This document shows, piece by piece, positions 1 through 7,371 of a DNA stretch of 20,365 nt (positions within the stretch are counted from its first letter, which is position 1; every line of letters begins with the position of its first letter). The stretch covers positions 1 to 20,365 of the forward strand of contig CAJUHV010000071.1 in assembly GCA_910586445.1 (NCBI GenBank), in the 5' to 3' direction. Below the pieces are notes generated by a model. That model did not search any database and was not told the DNA's origin. It was given only the letters and a program-made list of their open reading frames with translations. Origin of the DNA: an uncultured Eubacterium sp. (GTDB lineage: Bacteria; Bacillota; Clostridia; Lachnospirales; Lachnospiraceae). The position numbers were made by a program, and so were the translations under genes.

Positions 1-106
1 CTGCTGCTGCGGATACGCCGAATTCTTCTTCACATGCTTTTACTAAATCATTTAATTCTAATACGGTTAAGCCTTTGATTACCTCAATGATCTCAGCTGT
101 TGTCAT
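1..106 (-). CDS. rplL: Ribosomal protein bL12 (L7/L12), N-terminal part
   Basis: Only the first 35 codons are present; the gene runs off the left edge. The visible protein begins MTTAEIIEVIKGLTVLELND and continues into LVKACEEEFGVSAAA, the L7/L12 N-terminal dimerisation and L10-binding domain followed by the start of the alanine-rich hinge. The ATG at 106 has a strong AGGAGG site just upstream. It is the last visible gene of the rplJ-rplL unit and lies 47 bases after rplJ, so it should be cotranscribed from the promoter at 1189-1217. The product forms the stalk of the 50S subunit that recruits translational GTPases. The identification rests on sequence and on the conserved rplJ-rplL order. 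Confidence 0.97.
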   Translation of the reverse strand, partial: MTTAEIIEVIKGLTVLELNDLVKACEEEFGVSAAA

Positions 107-153
107 TTTTATTTCCTCCTATTTATTCAATAATCAATCTGCGTGTATTTCTA

Positions 154-675
154 CTACGCTTCTGCCGGAGCTTCCTCTGCCGGAGCAGCTTCGCCGTCTT
201 TTTCTGCAATCTGCTTAATAACACGAGCAAAATTCGTAATCGGCGACTGAATACTGCCAAGCAGCTTGGAGAGTAATTCTTCTCTGGACGGAATGCCGGA
301 AATCTCTTTCATCGCTTCTGTGTCATAGAAGTTGCCTTCTACAACGCCGGCTTTAATTTCTAATGCCGGAGCTGTCTTTGCGAACTGTGCAAGCACTCTT
401 GCCGGAGCAGTAGCATCGTCTTTGGATATTGCGATTGCATTCGGTCCTTCAAGGGAATCTGACAGGCTTTCAAATTCCGTACCTTTAAATGCAAAATTCA
501 TCAATGTATTCTTATATACTTTATAAGTAATACCAGCTTCTCTTAACTGTTTACGCAGCTGCGTATCCTGTGCAACAGTAAGGCCGCGGTAATCTACAAG
601 AACGACTGACTGCGCATCTTTAATGTTTTCCGCAATTTCCTGTACGATCGGCTGTTTAATTTCTACCTTTGCCAC
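154..675 (-). CDS. rplJ: Ribosomal protein uL10
   Basis: The 173-residue protein is the L10 base of the ribosomal stalk. It binds 23S rRNA and carries L7/L12 dimers on its C-terminal helix. The N-terminal stretch VAKVEIKQPIVQEIAENIKD and the motif VVLVDYRGLTVAQDTQLRKQ are characteristic, and the protein ends in an Ala/Glu-rich tail. I place the start at a GTG (675-673) because an AGGAGGTG site lies just upstream and family homology begins there. An in-frame ATG further upstream, at 726, would add an unrelated leader peptide on the far side of the ribosome binding site. It is preceded by an unusually long leader with an L10-leader attenuator, which gives autogenous control by L10. Confidence 0.97.
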   Translation of the reverse strand: MAKVEIKQPIVQEIAENIKDAQSVVLVDYRGLTVAQDTQLRKQLREAGITYKVYKNTLMNFAFKGTEFESLSDSLEGPNAIAISKDDATAPARVLAQFAKTAPALEIKAGVVEGNFYDTEAMKEISGIPSREELLSKLLGSIQSPITNFARVIKQIAEKDGEAAPAEEAPAEA

Positions 676-969
676 GAATGAGCACCTCCTTATTTGATAT
701 TTTTCTGCTGACGGCTGTTTAAACAAGCCGGCAGCCGGTTTCTATTGCTCAGAAGATTATGCTGCCTGTCACACTGCGCCAGATATCAACATTTTAATCA
801 ATGAACTCTGCTTATATAGAGAAAAATCTGTTTATTTTAATTTAATGAAGAAACATCCGTTTCAAACAGCACCATATTCCAGACAAACTTTTGCCGGAAG
901 ATGCACCGCCATGCATACTTACATCTGAAACAGCTCTCATATTCGCAGACTGCGGACGCAGACATCAGC

Positions 970-1000
970 AAAAAACCTCCCTGCACAAAGACAGGGAGGT
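970..1000 (-). terminator. Attenuator hairpin of the L10 leader
   Basis: The minus strand reads ACCTCCCTG, an 8-base loop, CAGGGAGGT, then a run of T. This is a 9-bp perfect stem with a U-tract, a classical intrinsic terminator. It lies between the L10-binding core and rplJ and so is placed to act as a conditional attenuator. Confidence 0.88.
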
Positions 1001-1182
1001 ATACGATCTCATCAACAGATATTAAAATTATACATGATAATTTCCAAATATCTGATATTTTCTGATTATTGATGCCTTTATTAATTTTAAAATAATAAAG
1101 CCACAAACAACCATACTCTGAAAATCTCCTCGGCAGGCCAATCGGTTACGCCTTACGGCACCTGCTGTCTTCGGCAATATAC
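970..1182 (-). ncRNA. L10 leader (autoregulatory mRNA leader of rplJL)
   Basis: On the minus strand the leader contains GAAGACAGCAGG (1172-1161) and CCTGCCGAGGAG (1137-1126), which pair through GCAGG/CCTGC and match the conserved core of the Bacillota L10 leader. The core lies just after the predicted transcription start and is followed by an intrinsic terminator at 970-1000. Known role of the family: excess L10 (with L7/L12) binds this RNA and lowers expression of its own operon. The assignment is by motif and position; the exact fold was not computed. Confidence 0.88.
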
Positions 1183-1188
1183 TTTGCA

Positions 1189-1217
1189 ATTATAATATTG
1201 CATGATCTATTTGTCAA
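1189..1217 (-). promoter_or_regulatory. Consensus sigma-A promoter of rplJL
   Basis: The minus strand has TTGACA at 1217-1212, a 17-base spacer, and TATAAT at 1194-1189. This is an exact match to the vegetative consensus at optimal spacing. It lies immediately after the rplA stop codon and just upstream of the L10 leader core. Confidence 0.92.
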
Positions 1218-1220
1218 CAA

Positions 1221-1916
1221 TTATTTTGTAAGGCTGGTCGGATTAATTTTCACGCCAGGTCCCATTGTACAAGCTACTGTACAGCTTCTGATAAACTGGC
1301 CCTTAACCGCACTCGGCCTTGCTTTAATAACTGCATCCATAAGGCTCTGGAAGTTGTCCGCTAACTGTTCTTCTGTAAAGGATGCTTTTCCAATTGGCAC
1401 ATGGATAATATTTGATTTATCTAATCTATATTCTATTTTACCGGCTTTAATATCATTGATAGCCTTTGTTACATCCATTGTTACGGTACCTGCCTTAGGG
1501 TTTGGCATTAATCCCTTCGGTCCAAGTACACGGCCAAGGCGTCCTACAACGCCCATCATATCAGGAGTAGCTACTACTACGTCGAAATCCAGCCATCCGT
1601 CGTTCTGAATCTTAGGGATTAATTCCTCCCCGCCTACATGATCTGCGCCTGCTGCCTGAGCTTCATCCAGCTTTACGCCTTTTGCAAACACGAGTACCTT
1701 TACGCTCTTGCCCGTTCCATGAGGCAGTACTACCGCACCACGGATCTGCTGCTCTGCATGACGCCCGTCACAGCCGGTCTTTATATGAACTTCGATCGTT
1801 TCATCAAACTTTGCAGTCGCTGTCTTTTTTGCAAGCGCAAGCGCCTCTGCAGGCTCATACAAATTTGTCCGATCTACCTGCTTGATCAGCTCCTGATATT
1901 TTTTGCTTCTTTTCAT
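1221..1916 (-). CDS. rplA: Ribosomal protein uL1
   Basis: This 231-residue protein is full-length L1, the 23S rRNA-binding protein of the L1 stalk that helps release E-site tRNA. It begins MKRSKKYQELIKQVDRT. It contains diagnostic segments such as GTGKSVKVLVFAKG, the L1 signature region around VVATPDMMGVVGRLGRVLGP and KGLMPNPKAGTVT, and the C-terminal CTVACTMGPGVKINP. An AGGAGG site precedes the ATG. It follows rplK by about 96 bases in the usual order. L1 is a known translational repressor of the rplKA mRNA in several bacteria, and a small hairpin just upstream (1931-1960) is a candidate site. Confidence 0.98.
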   Translation of the reverse strand: MKRSKKYQELIKQVDRTNLYEPAEALALAKKTATAKFDETIEVHIKTGCDGRHAEQQIRGAVVLPHGTGKSVKVLVFAKGVKLDEAQAAGADHVGGEELIPKIQNDGWLDFDVVVATPDMMGVVGRLGRVLGPKGLMPNPKAGTVTMDVTKAINDIKAGKIEYRLDKSNIIHVPIGKASFTEEQLADNFQSLMDAVIKARPSAVKGQFIRSCTVACTMGPGVKINPTSLTK

Positions 1917-1930
1917 TTCATTACCTCCTA

Positions 1931-1960
1931 GTGGTTTTACCGGGAAGTCATCCCTCCCAC
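1931..1960 (-). promoter_or_regulatory. Hairpin just upstream of rplA (possible L1 site)
   Basis: The minus-strand transcript reads GTGGGAGGGATGACTTCCC and on to CCAC, with an outer GTGG/CCAC pair and an inner GGGA/TCCC pair. It ends a few bases before the rplA ribosome binding site. Autogenous control by L1 is established for this operon in other bacteria. That this hairpin is the site is only an inference from its position. Confidence 0.3.
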
Positions 1961-2012
1961 GATAAAGTATTAAATTTGTCTTAAATTATTCGCCTAATTT
2001 TATACTGTTATT

Positions 2013-2438
2013 TTATTTCTCTACTTCAACGCCCATGCTTCTTGCAGTACCTGCAATCATGCTCATTGCAGCTTCAAGGGATGCTGCATTCAGATCCGGC
2101 ATTTTTAATTCTGCGATTTCCTGTACTTTTGCTTTTGAAATAGTAGCCACTTTTTCCTTGTTTGGAACAGCTGAGCCGCTCTTGATATTACATGCTTTTT
2201 TAATTAATACTGCTGCCGGCGGAGTCTTTGTAATAAAGCTGAAGCTTCTGTCAGCATACACAGTAATAACTACAGGAATGATCGTATCTCCCTGATCTGC
2301 CGTCCTTGCATTAAACTGTTTTGTAAATTCCACGATATTGACACCGTGCTGGCCAAGTGCAGGACCAACAGGAGGTGCCGGCGTTGCCTTTCCGGCAGGA
2401 ATCTGCAATTTAATATATCCTTCTACTTTTTTTGCCAT
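2013..2438 (-). CDS. rplK: Ribosomal protein uL11
   Basis: This 141-residue protein is full-length L11, part of the GTPase-associated centre of the 50S subunit and the sensor needed for RelA-type stringent signalling. It begins MAKKVEGYIKLQIPAGKATP and then PPVGPALGQHGVNIVEFTKQFN, the hallmark N-terminal domain. The C-terminal RNA-binding domain carries KTPPAAVLIKKA and the final AGTARSMGVEVEK. An AGGAGGCAACC site lies just before the ATG. It sits between nusG and rplA in the classical cluster order. Confidence 0.98.
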   Translation of the reverse strand: MAKKVEGYIKLQIPAGKATPAPPVGPALGQHGVNIVEFTKQFNARTADQGDTIIPVVITVYADRSFSFITKTPPAAVLIKKACNIKSGSAVPNKEKVATISKAKVQEIAELKMPDLNAASLEAAMSMIAGTARSMGVEVEK

Positions 2439-2471
2439 TTTGGTTGCCTCCTAAAATGTTCTATAGCTTGT

Positions 2472-2489
2472 CTATAAGTGAACTTATAG
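2472..2489 (-). repeat. Perfect inverted repeat between nusG and rplK
   Basis: CTATAAGT-GA-ACTTATAG is an 8-bp perfect inverted repeat located directly after the nusG stop. Two more AGCTATA-type half-sites flank it on the minus strand. There is no T-tract, so it is not a standard terminator. It may be an mRNA processing or stability hairpin. Confidence 0.45.
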
Positions 2490-2492
2490 CTT

Positions 2493-3008
2493 TTATAGCT
2501 TCTTTACTTCTGCGAAACTTATTTCTACCGGTGTTTCGCGACCGAACAGATCAACATTGATCGTCACAATCTGCTTATTGTGGTTCATAGTCTGGATCAC
2601 GCCTATCGTATCCTTCCAGACACCGCCGATTACCGTAACGGTATCCCCTTCTTCGAAATCCACCAATATCTCATCCGATTTGATTCCCAATGGCCGCATT
2701 TCAGCTTCTGTGAGCGGTACCGGCTTCGATCCCGGACCAACAAATCCGGTCACTCCCCTGGTATTTCTGACAACGTACCAAGTGTCATCATTCATAACCA
2801 TGTTAATGAGCACATATCCCGGAAACATCTTTTTCTGAACCTGCTTTTTTGCACCATTCTTCAATTCAACAACTTCCTGCATCGGAACTCTGACTTCAAG
2901 AATCTGATCTTCAAGATGTCTGTTTTCAATTGTCTTATCAATGTTCGCCTTGACCTTATTCTCATAACCGGAATAGGTATGAACTACATACCAGTTCGTT
3001 TCTGCCAT
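2493..3008 (-). CDS. nusG: Transcription termination/antitermination factor NusG
   Basis: The 171-residue protein has the NusG N-terminal (NGN) domain starting MAETNWYVVHTYSGYENKVK. It shows the conserved MFPGYVLINMVMNDDTWYVV and RNTRGVTGFVG segments at about residues 60-95. A C-terminal KOW domain (EEGDTVTVIGGVWKDTIGVI) follows. It binds RNA polymerase and modulates elongation, pausing and Rho- or ribosome-coupled processes. I chose the ATG at 3008 because family homology starts there and AGGAGG lies about 10 bases upstream. An in-frame upstream ATG at 3077 would read through the secE end and adds unrelated residues. The ribosome binding site sits close to the secE stop codon, implying tight coupling. 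Confidence 0.97.
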   Translation of the reverse strand: MAETNWYVVHTYSGYENKVKANIDKTIENRHLEDQILEVRVPMQEVVELKNGAKKQVQKKMFPGYVLINMVMNDDTWYVVRNTRGVTGFVGPGSKPVPLTEAEMRPLGIKSDEILVDFEEGDTVTVIGGVWKDTIGVIQTMNHNKQIVTINVDLFGRETPVEISFAEVKKL

Positions 3009-3021
3009 CGATCGCTCCTCC

Positions 3022-3228
3022 TTATAACTTAACCAGGAAATCAATACCATACTGGATGATAAAATCCAGCAGAGCAATAATCACGCCTAAAATGACTGAT
3101 ACTATGACAACAGCTGTTGTCTCTTTGGCAAGCTGTTCTTTCGTAGGCCAAATGATCTTACGGAATTCGGCCTTCAGACCGGTAAGCCAGTCTGACTTTT
3201 GGGTTTCTATTTCTTTTTCTTTTCCCAT
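3022..3228 (-). CDS. secE: Preprotein translocase subunit SecE
   Basis: This 68-residue protein is the short single-spanning SecE of Gram-positive bacteria. A charged cytoplasmic N-terminus leads to the conserved amphipathic motif LKAEFRKIIWPTKEQLAKET (about residues 18-37). One transmembrane helix follows (about 38-62, VVIVSVILGVIIALLDFIIQ). SecE clamps SecY in the membrane channel. It lies between rpmG and nusG as in most Bacillota, 13 bases before the nusG start. Confidence 0.96.
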   Translation of the reverse strand: MGKEKEIETQKSDWLTGLKAEFRKIIWPTKEQLAKETTAVVIVSVILGVIIALLDFIIQYGIDFLVKL

Positions 3229-3257
3229 GACTTGTCACTTCCTTTGCTCAATCCGAA

Positions 3258-3407
3258 TTATTTGGTTTCCTTGTGTAAAGTATGTTTTCTGCAGAATCTG
3301 CAATACTTTTTGGTTTCCATTCGTTCTGGATGAGTTTTCTTGTCCTTTGTCATGTTGTAATTACGCTGCTTGCATTCTGTACATGCCAATGTGATTCTAG
3401 TGCGCAC
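3258..3407 (-). CDS. rpmG: Ribosomal protein bL33
   Basis: This is a 49-residue L33 that starts with GTG: VRTRITLACTECKQRNYNM, then TKDKKTHPERMETKKYCRFC and RKHTLHKETK. Four cysteines in two CxxC pairs (CTEC, CRFC) mark it as the zinc-binding form; many bacteria also have a cysteine-free paralogue. The GTG is supported by GGAGGTGG about 8 bases upstream and by homology from the first residue. It is the first gene of the transcript from the promoter at 3476-3504, and the next gene, secE, follows 29 bases later. Confidence 0.95.
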   Translation of the reverse strand: MRTRITLACTECKQRNYNMTKDKKTHPERMETKKYCRFCRKHTLHKETK

Positions 3408-3475
3408 AACTTCCACCTCCATATTAATTCTCTAATTTTAGGCATAAAAAAAAGACCTACTTCCATCGCCCACTT

Positions 3476-3504
3476 AGAATAGCACGAATTTACTTGTGCG
3501 TCAA
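3476..3504 (-). promoter_or_regulatory. Sigma-A promoter of rpmG-secE-nusG-rplK-rplA
   Basis: The minus strand has TTGACG (3504-3499), a 17-base spacer and TATTCT (3481-3476), with AT-rich DNA upstream that could act as an UP element. Transcription would start near 3470, about 60 bases before the rpmG GTG. Confidence 0.75.
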
Positions 3505-3597
3505 TATTTTTCTCCAAAAATTTTACAATCATTCCATACTTTCAGAAAAAATAATAATCAATTGTAAAATTTCCATCTCATATTTCAACAATTCTAT

Positions 3598-3624
3598 TAA
3601 GAAATCCTCTTGTTTTTCCGATAT
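3598..3624 (+). promoter_or_regulatory. Sigma-28 (flagellar) type promoter of the FlxA-like gene
   Basis: TAAG at 3598-3601, 16 bases, then CCGATAT at 3618-3624. Measured from the base preceding CCGATAT, this is TAAG-N15-TCCGATAT against the Bacillota SigD/FliA consensus TAAA-N15-GCCGATAT. The predicted start near 3632 leaves a leader of about 115 bases before the ATG at 3746. Confidence 0.65.
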
Positions 3625-3745
3625 GTATATAGTAATAGCATGATTGTCGCTTTTCACTCCAGATAAAGACGGCGTGAATACGAGCTGCAATATATCTTTT
3701 GCAAAATAAGAAACGGATTTCAAATATAGATCAAGGAGGAATGAC

Positions 3746-4477
3746 ATGGGCGTATCAGGAATAAGCTTACCTGCACAAGACAGCATGGCCGTGAGGCAGT
3801 CCTCACAAGACCAGTACGAAAATAATATTCGTAAACAGATCGCAGCTCTTCAAGAAAAAATGGAAAGCATTTCAAACGACGAAGACAAATCTGATGAGCA
3901 GAAAACAAAAGAAAAGCAGGCAGCACAGGAACAGATTCAAAATCTAAACAATGCATTGAGACAGCACCTGATCCAAAAGAGGCAGGAAGAAGCTGCAAAA
4001 AAACAAGAAGCTATTAAACAGACATTTAAAAATATAGAAAATGAAGCTGCTGATCCCGGCTTAGACGACTCCGGCTTCAGTGACATAGAAACCGGTGTAA
4101 TGATTACGCTTTCCGGCACAAAAGAACATATGGAAGGCATGGTAAGGCTCCGCACGCAATTAGAGGGCAGACAGCGTACTGCTGAGACCGAAGAAGAAAA
4201 AGCTGCATATCAAAAAAAGATTGACCGCCTCACAAGAGGAATCGGCCAAAAAACAACAACGGCCACAGCAGCTATATCTGATTTAAATAAATCCAGAAAT
4301 AATGAAAACGATAAAAAGACATCCAGACCAGAAACAAAAAAAGAAGAAGTCTTCTGGGCTGAAACAAAGCCTTCTAACGATTCAGCCATAAAGACTAGTA
4401 CAGCCAGATCCGGCAGCAGCCAGAACATCGGAAATCCAAATAAGCCGTTTGAACATGCTGCATTTATTATACGTTAA
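3746..4477 (+). CDS. FlxA-like coiled-coil protein, probable flagellum-associated
   Basis: This 243-residue, highly charged, mostly helical protein has no signal peptide or membrane segment. Residues about 25-85 (IRKQIAALQEKMESISND then Q/K/E-rich repeats ending QIQNLNNALRQHLIQKRQEE) fit the FlxA-like family, whose members are often under flagellar sigma-factor control but whose function is poorly known. A second helical stretch (about 135-175, LRTQLEGRQRTAETEEEKAA) and a low-complexity Ser/Lys/Asn tail follow. The start is set by AAGGAGG just before the ATG. A sigma-28 type promoter lies upstream and a FliD-like gene downstream in the same direction. A structural or export-related flagellar role is inferred. 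Confidence 0.7.
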   Translation: MGVSGISLPAQDSMAVRQSSQDQYENNIRKQIAALQEKMESISNDEDKSDEQKTKEKQAAQEQIQNLNNALRQHLIQKRQEEAAKKQEAIKQTFKNIENEAADPGLDDSGFSDIETGVMITLSGTKEHMEGMVRLRTQLEGRQRTAETEEEKAAYQKKIDRLTRGIGQKTTTATAAISDLNKSRNNENDKKTSRPETKKEEVFWAETKPSNDSAIKTSTARSGSSQNIGNPNKPFEHAAFIIR

Positions 4478-4520
4478 GCATTTAAATATAAATCACGCTT
4501 TTCATTTACCGAAACCTATT

Positions 4521-4549
4521 CCCTGTTCAAGCATTCTGCCTGAACAGGG
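4521..4549 (+). repeat. Perfect hairpin after the FlxA-like gene
   Basis: CCCTGTTCA, an 11-base loop, TGAACAGGG: a 9-bp perfect stem 43 bases after the FlxA-like stop. No T-tract follows on either strand, so it may be an inefficient terminator or an mRNA-stability element. A separate 12-bp palindrome ACAAGATCTTGT lies at 4612-4623, with a further ATCTTGT half-site at 4584-4590. Confidence 0.5.
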
Positions 4550-4662
4550 CCGGCAAAAATACAGAGCAGTGTTTCCCCACCACATCTTGTTAGCACTTAT
4601 TTTGCTCAGCCACAAGATCTTGTCAGATTTTCAGCTAAATATCAAATTTTTCCAAATAAGTA

Positions 4663-4690
4663 TAAAGCAAACAAATCAACAATCCGATAA
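4663..4690 (+). promoter_or_regulatory. Sigma-28 (flagellar) type promoter of the FliD-like gene
   Basis: TAAA at 4663-4666, 17 bases, CCGATAA at 4684-4690. Both boxes match SigD/FliA consensus, and the spacing is one base longer than optimal. No reasonable -35 for a vegetative promoter is present at this position. The predicted start is near 4697, about 70 bases upstream of the ATG at 4769. Confidence 0.65.
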
Positions 4691-4768
4691 TATAATATAG
4701 GAATAAAAGGATTTATTGCGCCCATGCAGTTTCACTGCAATTTCACGGAAGAAAGGAGGGGCTTATTT

Positions 4769-6076
4769 ATGGCATCACTAATTACATCTGCCTATGATTA
4801 TTATTTGACGACTTACGCCTCACAGCATACGTCACGATATGATTCCCATAGACGAGAAGATTTGCGCAACACTGTCAACAAGATTAAGAAACTGAATAAG
4901 GAATCTCCTCTATATAAGATCAGGATTTCTGGCGACGTACAGAAATTTGCTATTGATATTAAGGAGAGCGCAAGAAATATCAAAAATGTAGTCGCGGCAT
5001 TTTCAGAAAGTGCAGCAGGACTTGGTGCTGGTTTTGACAAAAAGATTGCCACTTCCAGCAATCCAGACGCTGTCACTGCTGAATATATCGGTGATACTGC
5101 ATCTTTGACAACAAGCGAAGGTTTTGAAATCGAAGTACTACAGCTTGCGACACCGCAGACAAATGTGGGCAACTTTTTAAAACGCGATGAGCATGAATTT
5201 TCACCAGGCAGCTATTCCTTTGATTTAAACATGAATGCGAATTCGTACGAGTTTCAATACAATATAAACGCTGGAGACACGAACGAAGAAGTATTCCGAA
5301 AACTTGCGCGGCTGGTAAACAATGCACACATCGGCTTAAAAGCAGATATAATAAACGGCTCACATGATATGGCTGCACTGCGTCTGGAATCAAAACAGAC
5401 CGGGCTTGCACCACAGGAATCCGCGTTGTTTAAAATTGTTCCTGACGGCTCGCCGGAATCCAGGCAGGCAATGCAGACGCTCGGCATAGATGCAGTTGCT
5501 GCGGCTGCAGAGAATTCGTCGTTCCTCTTAAACGGAACGAAGCACCACTCTTACTCTAATACTTTTACAATTAACAATACTTTTTCAGTGACTCTACAGG
5601 GAATCACACCGGAACATGAGCCTGCAACAATCGGATTTAAGCCGGGGTCAGAAGCAGTTACTGATGATATAGAATCATTGGTAGATTCTTTTAACTCTAT
5701 TTTACAGATTGCAGAAAAACATTCCGGTTCTAAGCAGTCAAATGAAAAATTATTAAAAGACATGGGAAATATCGCAAAGACTTTTTCCGAAGCGTTTCGG
5801 CCATTGGGTTTAACGGTCTCAAAGGTCGGACTTATATCTGTAGACCGGGATAAGCTGACAGAATCGGTTGTATCTGAAGAGTCCGATGACAACATAGGCG
5901 TGCTGAACCGCTTTAAAGACGCTGTCGGCAGAAAGGCAGATGAGGCTTCTTTAGACCCTATGAATTATGTCAAGAAGGTACTCGTGGCATATAAAAATCC
6001 AAATTCTACCAAGAATTTTGTATGTCCATATATTACATCGGTTTATTCTGGAATGATGGTGGACCGGGTGTGTTAA
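4769..6076 (+). CDS. FliD-like flagellar filament cap protein, divergent
   Basis: This 435-residue protein resembles the hook-associated protein 2 / filament cap family. FliD caps assist flagellin folding at the filament tip. A helical N-terminus (residues 1-85, YDSHRREDLRNTVNKIKKLN) leads into FEIEVLQLATPQTNVGNFL (119-137), which is FliD/flagellin-IN-like. Beta-rich segments follow (SYEFQYNINAGDTNEEVF, SNTFTINNTFSVTL), then a C-terminal helix DDIESLVDSFNSILQIAEKH (299-318) like the FliD C-domain. It ends PYITSVYSGMMVDRVC. The usual FliD opening (GLDTExIV) is absent, so it is a divergent member or an accessory paralogue. The ATG at 4769 is chosen for its AAAGGAGG site; an upstream in-frame ATG at 4724 lacks one. 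Confidence 0.75.
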   Translation: MASLITSAYDYYLTTYASQHTSRYDSHRREDLRNTVNKIKKLNKESPLYKIRISGDVQKFAIDIKESARNIKNVVAAFSESAAGLGAGFDKKIATSSNPDAVTAEYIGDTASLTTSEGFEIEVLQLATPQTNVGNFLKRDEHEFSPGSYSFDLNMNANSYEFQYNINAGDTNEEVFRKLARLVNNAHIGLKADIINGSHDMAALRLESKQTGLAPQESALFKIVPDGSPESRQAMQTLGIDAVAAAAENSSFLLNGTKHHSYSNTFTINNTFSVTLQGITPEHEPATIGFKPGSEAVTDDIESLVDSFNSILQIAEKHSGSKQSNEKLLKDMGNIAKTFSEAFRPLGLTVSKVGLISVDRDKLTESVVSEESDDNIGVLNRFKDAVGRKADEASLDPMNYVKKVLVAYKNPNSTKNFVCPYITSVYSGMMVDRVC

Positions 6077-6107
6077 TCCTAAATATTACTTTTTTAAACC
6101 TAAACAT

Positions 6108-6163
6108 AAAAAACCATAATATTCTTTTGCAGAGTGGATAAGAAAGGATATTGTGGTTTTTTT
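6108..6163 (+). terminator. Terminator after the FliD-like gene
   Basis: AAAAAACCATAATATT pairs, with a few G-U pairs, with AATATTGTGG-type bases ending in TTTTTTT (6146-6163), across a loop of about 20 bases. The stem starts 31 bases after the stop and ends in a T-run. The A-run on the other side could let it work in both directions. Confidence 0.75.
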
Positions 6164-6169
6164 ATTTTA

Positions 6170-7300
6170 AAAACACTTGTTATTTATTTTAGTGGTTTAT
6201 AACAAATCCAATATATTCTGCTTATTCGTTCAAGTTTCCTGCTTCATTCATAATTTATTTATCGGTATACACCTTTAAATTTCGTTTTGTTACTGTAAAA
6301 GCAGTGATTTTTCAATGTATTATTGTAATCTAATTTGAATCAGCTGAAATTTTTCTGCTAAACCTTTTTTGTCTTTATAAGATATTTATTTCTATTGAAT
6401 TTGCTCAGTTCTAGCACTGGCAATTTTTATTATATTCCATAGTTTAACTATTTTCACACACTATTTATCTTTGTAATATAATACCCTGTGCTTCTTAATA
6501 AACAAGGCAAATATAATATGTATATATTTACCACATTATAAAATTTTTATCAGTATATATATTCATTAAAATATATTTCTTTTATAGTTTACTTATTGAA
6601 ATAACCGTTTTCTGTACATTTTCTTTCAAAAATATAAGATTCTATTTGCATTATATTTTTTCAAACATTTCAATATATGGAATATATTTATAAAGTTAAA
6701 AATACGTATGATAAATCTATGTTTTTTCACGCCTTTTGTGCATATTATTATCAGAATAAAATAATTATTATCTGACATATTATTAACATCATCTATTCCA
6801 AAACTTTATTTATATCGTTTTATTTTTTCATTTATTTTGAGAAAAGCATTCCTGACTGCTGAGTTTTTCTTTTCTTATTCAAAATATTTTGACAAAACGA
6901 CAAAAATATACTCCGTCCGAGCGGCAGCAGATTATTTCTATTTGCCAGATTGTATACATTGGCGGCAATATTCTTTTTAAGATTAATTTTTCTAAAATAG
7001 CCTTTACAATTGATTTTACTTATTATATGATTAATTATAGAATATCTTTATGGGATATTATCGCAGCAGGACATAGTAATATCTGTATATAAACACCGCT
7101 TGTTCCATCCTTTTATTGTATAAATCATTTGTGCAGATATTCGACAGAAGTGAATAATCAGCTTATTGCACTGCTTATTTTGTCTCAATGAATATCTTGT
7201 GACGAATTTGTACATCCTTATCAGATCTATTGCGGATGCATTATATAACAAGTGTTTAAGATCTGCGGCCCTGCCGTATTTTTCACTTAAAATGCTGTTT
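6170..7300. other. Very AT-rich gene-poor stretch
   Basis: About 1.1 kb with markedly higher A+T than its neighbours and no convincing gene on either strand. The only open frames are short, lack good ribosome binding sites and have unlikely compositions. The frame from a TTG at 6889 begins TKRQKYTPSERQQIISICQ, faintly reminiscent of a transposase N-terminus, but degenerates at once into Ile/Phe/Tyr-rich sequence. I see no RNA gene, direct-repeat array or attachment site here. It may be decayed DNA or a junction at the edge of the flagellar block. Confidence 0.5.
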
Positions 7301-7310
7301 ATTTCAATTA

Positions 7311-7340
7311 TTGTCTGATATTTGTTATTATGTTTATAAT
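7311..7340 (+). promoter_or_regulatory. Sigma-A promoter of the XRE regulator
   Basis: TTGTCT (7311-7316), an 18-base spacer and TATAAT (7335-7340). Transcription would start near 7347, about 25 bases before the ATG, leaving room for the AAAGGAAG ribosome binding site. Confidence 0.65.
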
Positions 7341-7371
7341 TTTACTGATTATTATGAAAGGAAGATGAAAG

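Noticed and set aside
837..1106. 89-codon frame inside the rplJ leader
   Set aside because: It reads through the L10-leader terminator and has no ribosome binding site or recognisable sequence; it is leader RNA.
3441..3455. T-run on the minus strand just after the rpmG promoter as a terminator
   Set aside because: The eight-base T-run is not preceded by a convincing stem, so attenuation cannot be supported.
6255..6292. Minus-strand sigma-28-like motif (TAAA...CCGATAA)
   Set aside because: Only 8 bases separate the boxes, far too few, and no gene lies downstream on that strand.
6889..7092. 67-codon frame starting at a TTG, with a TKRQKYTPSERQQI opening
   Set aside because: No ribosome binding site; only the first 20 residues look protein-like, the rest is AT-driven. 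Too weak to call a transposase remnant.
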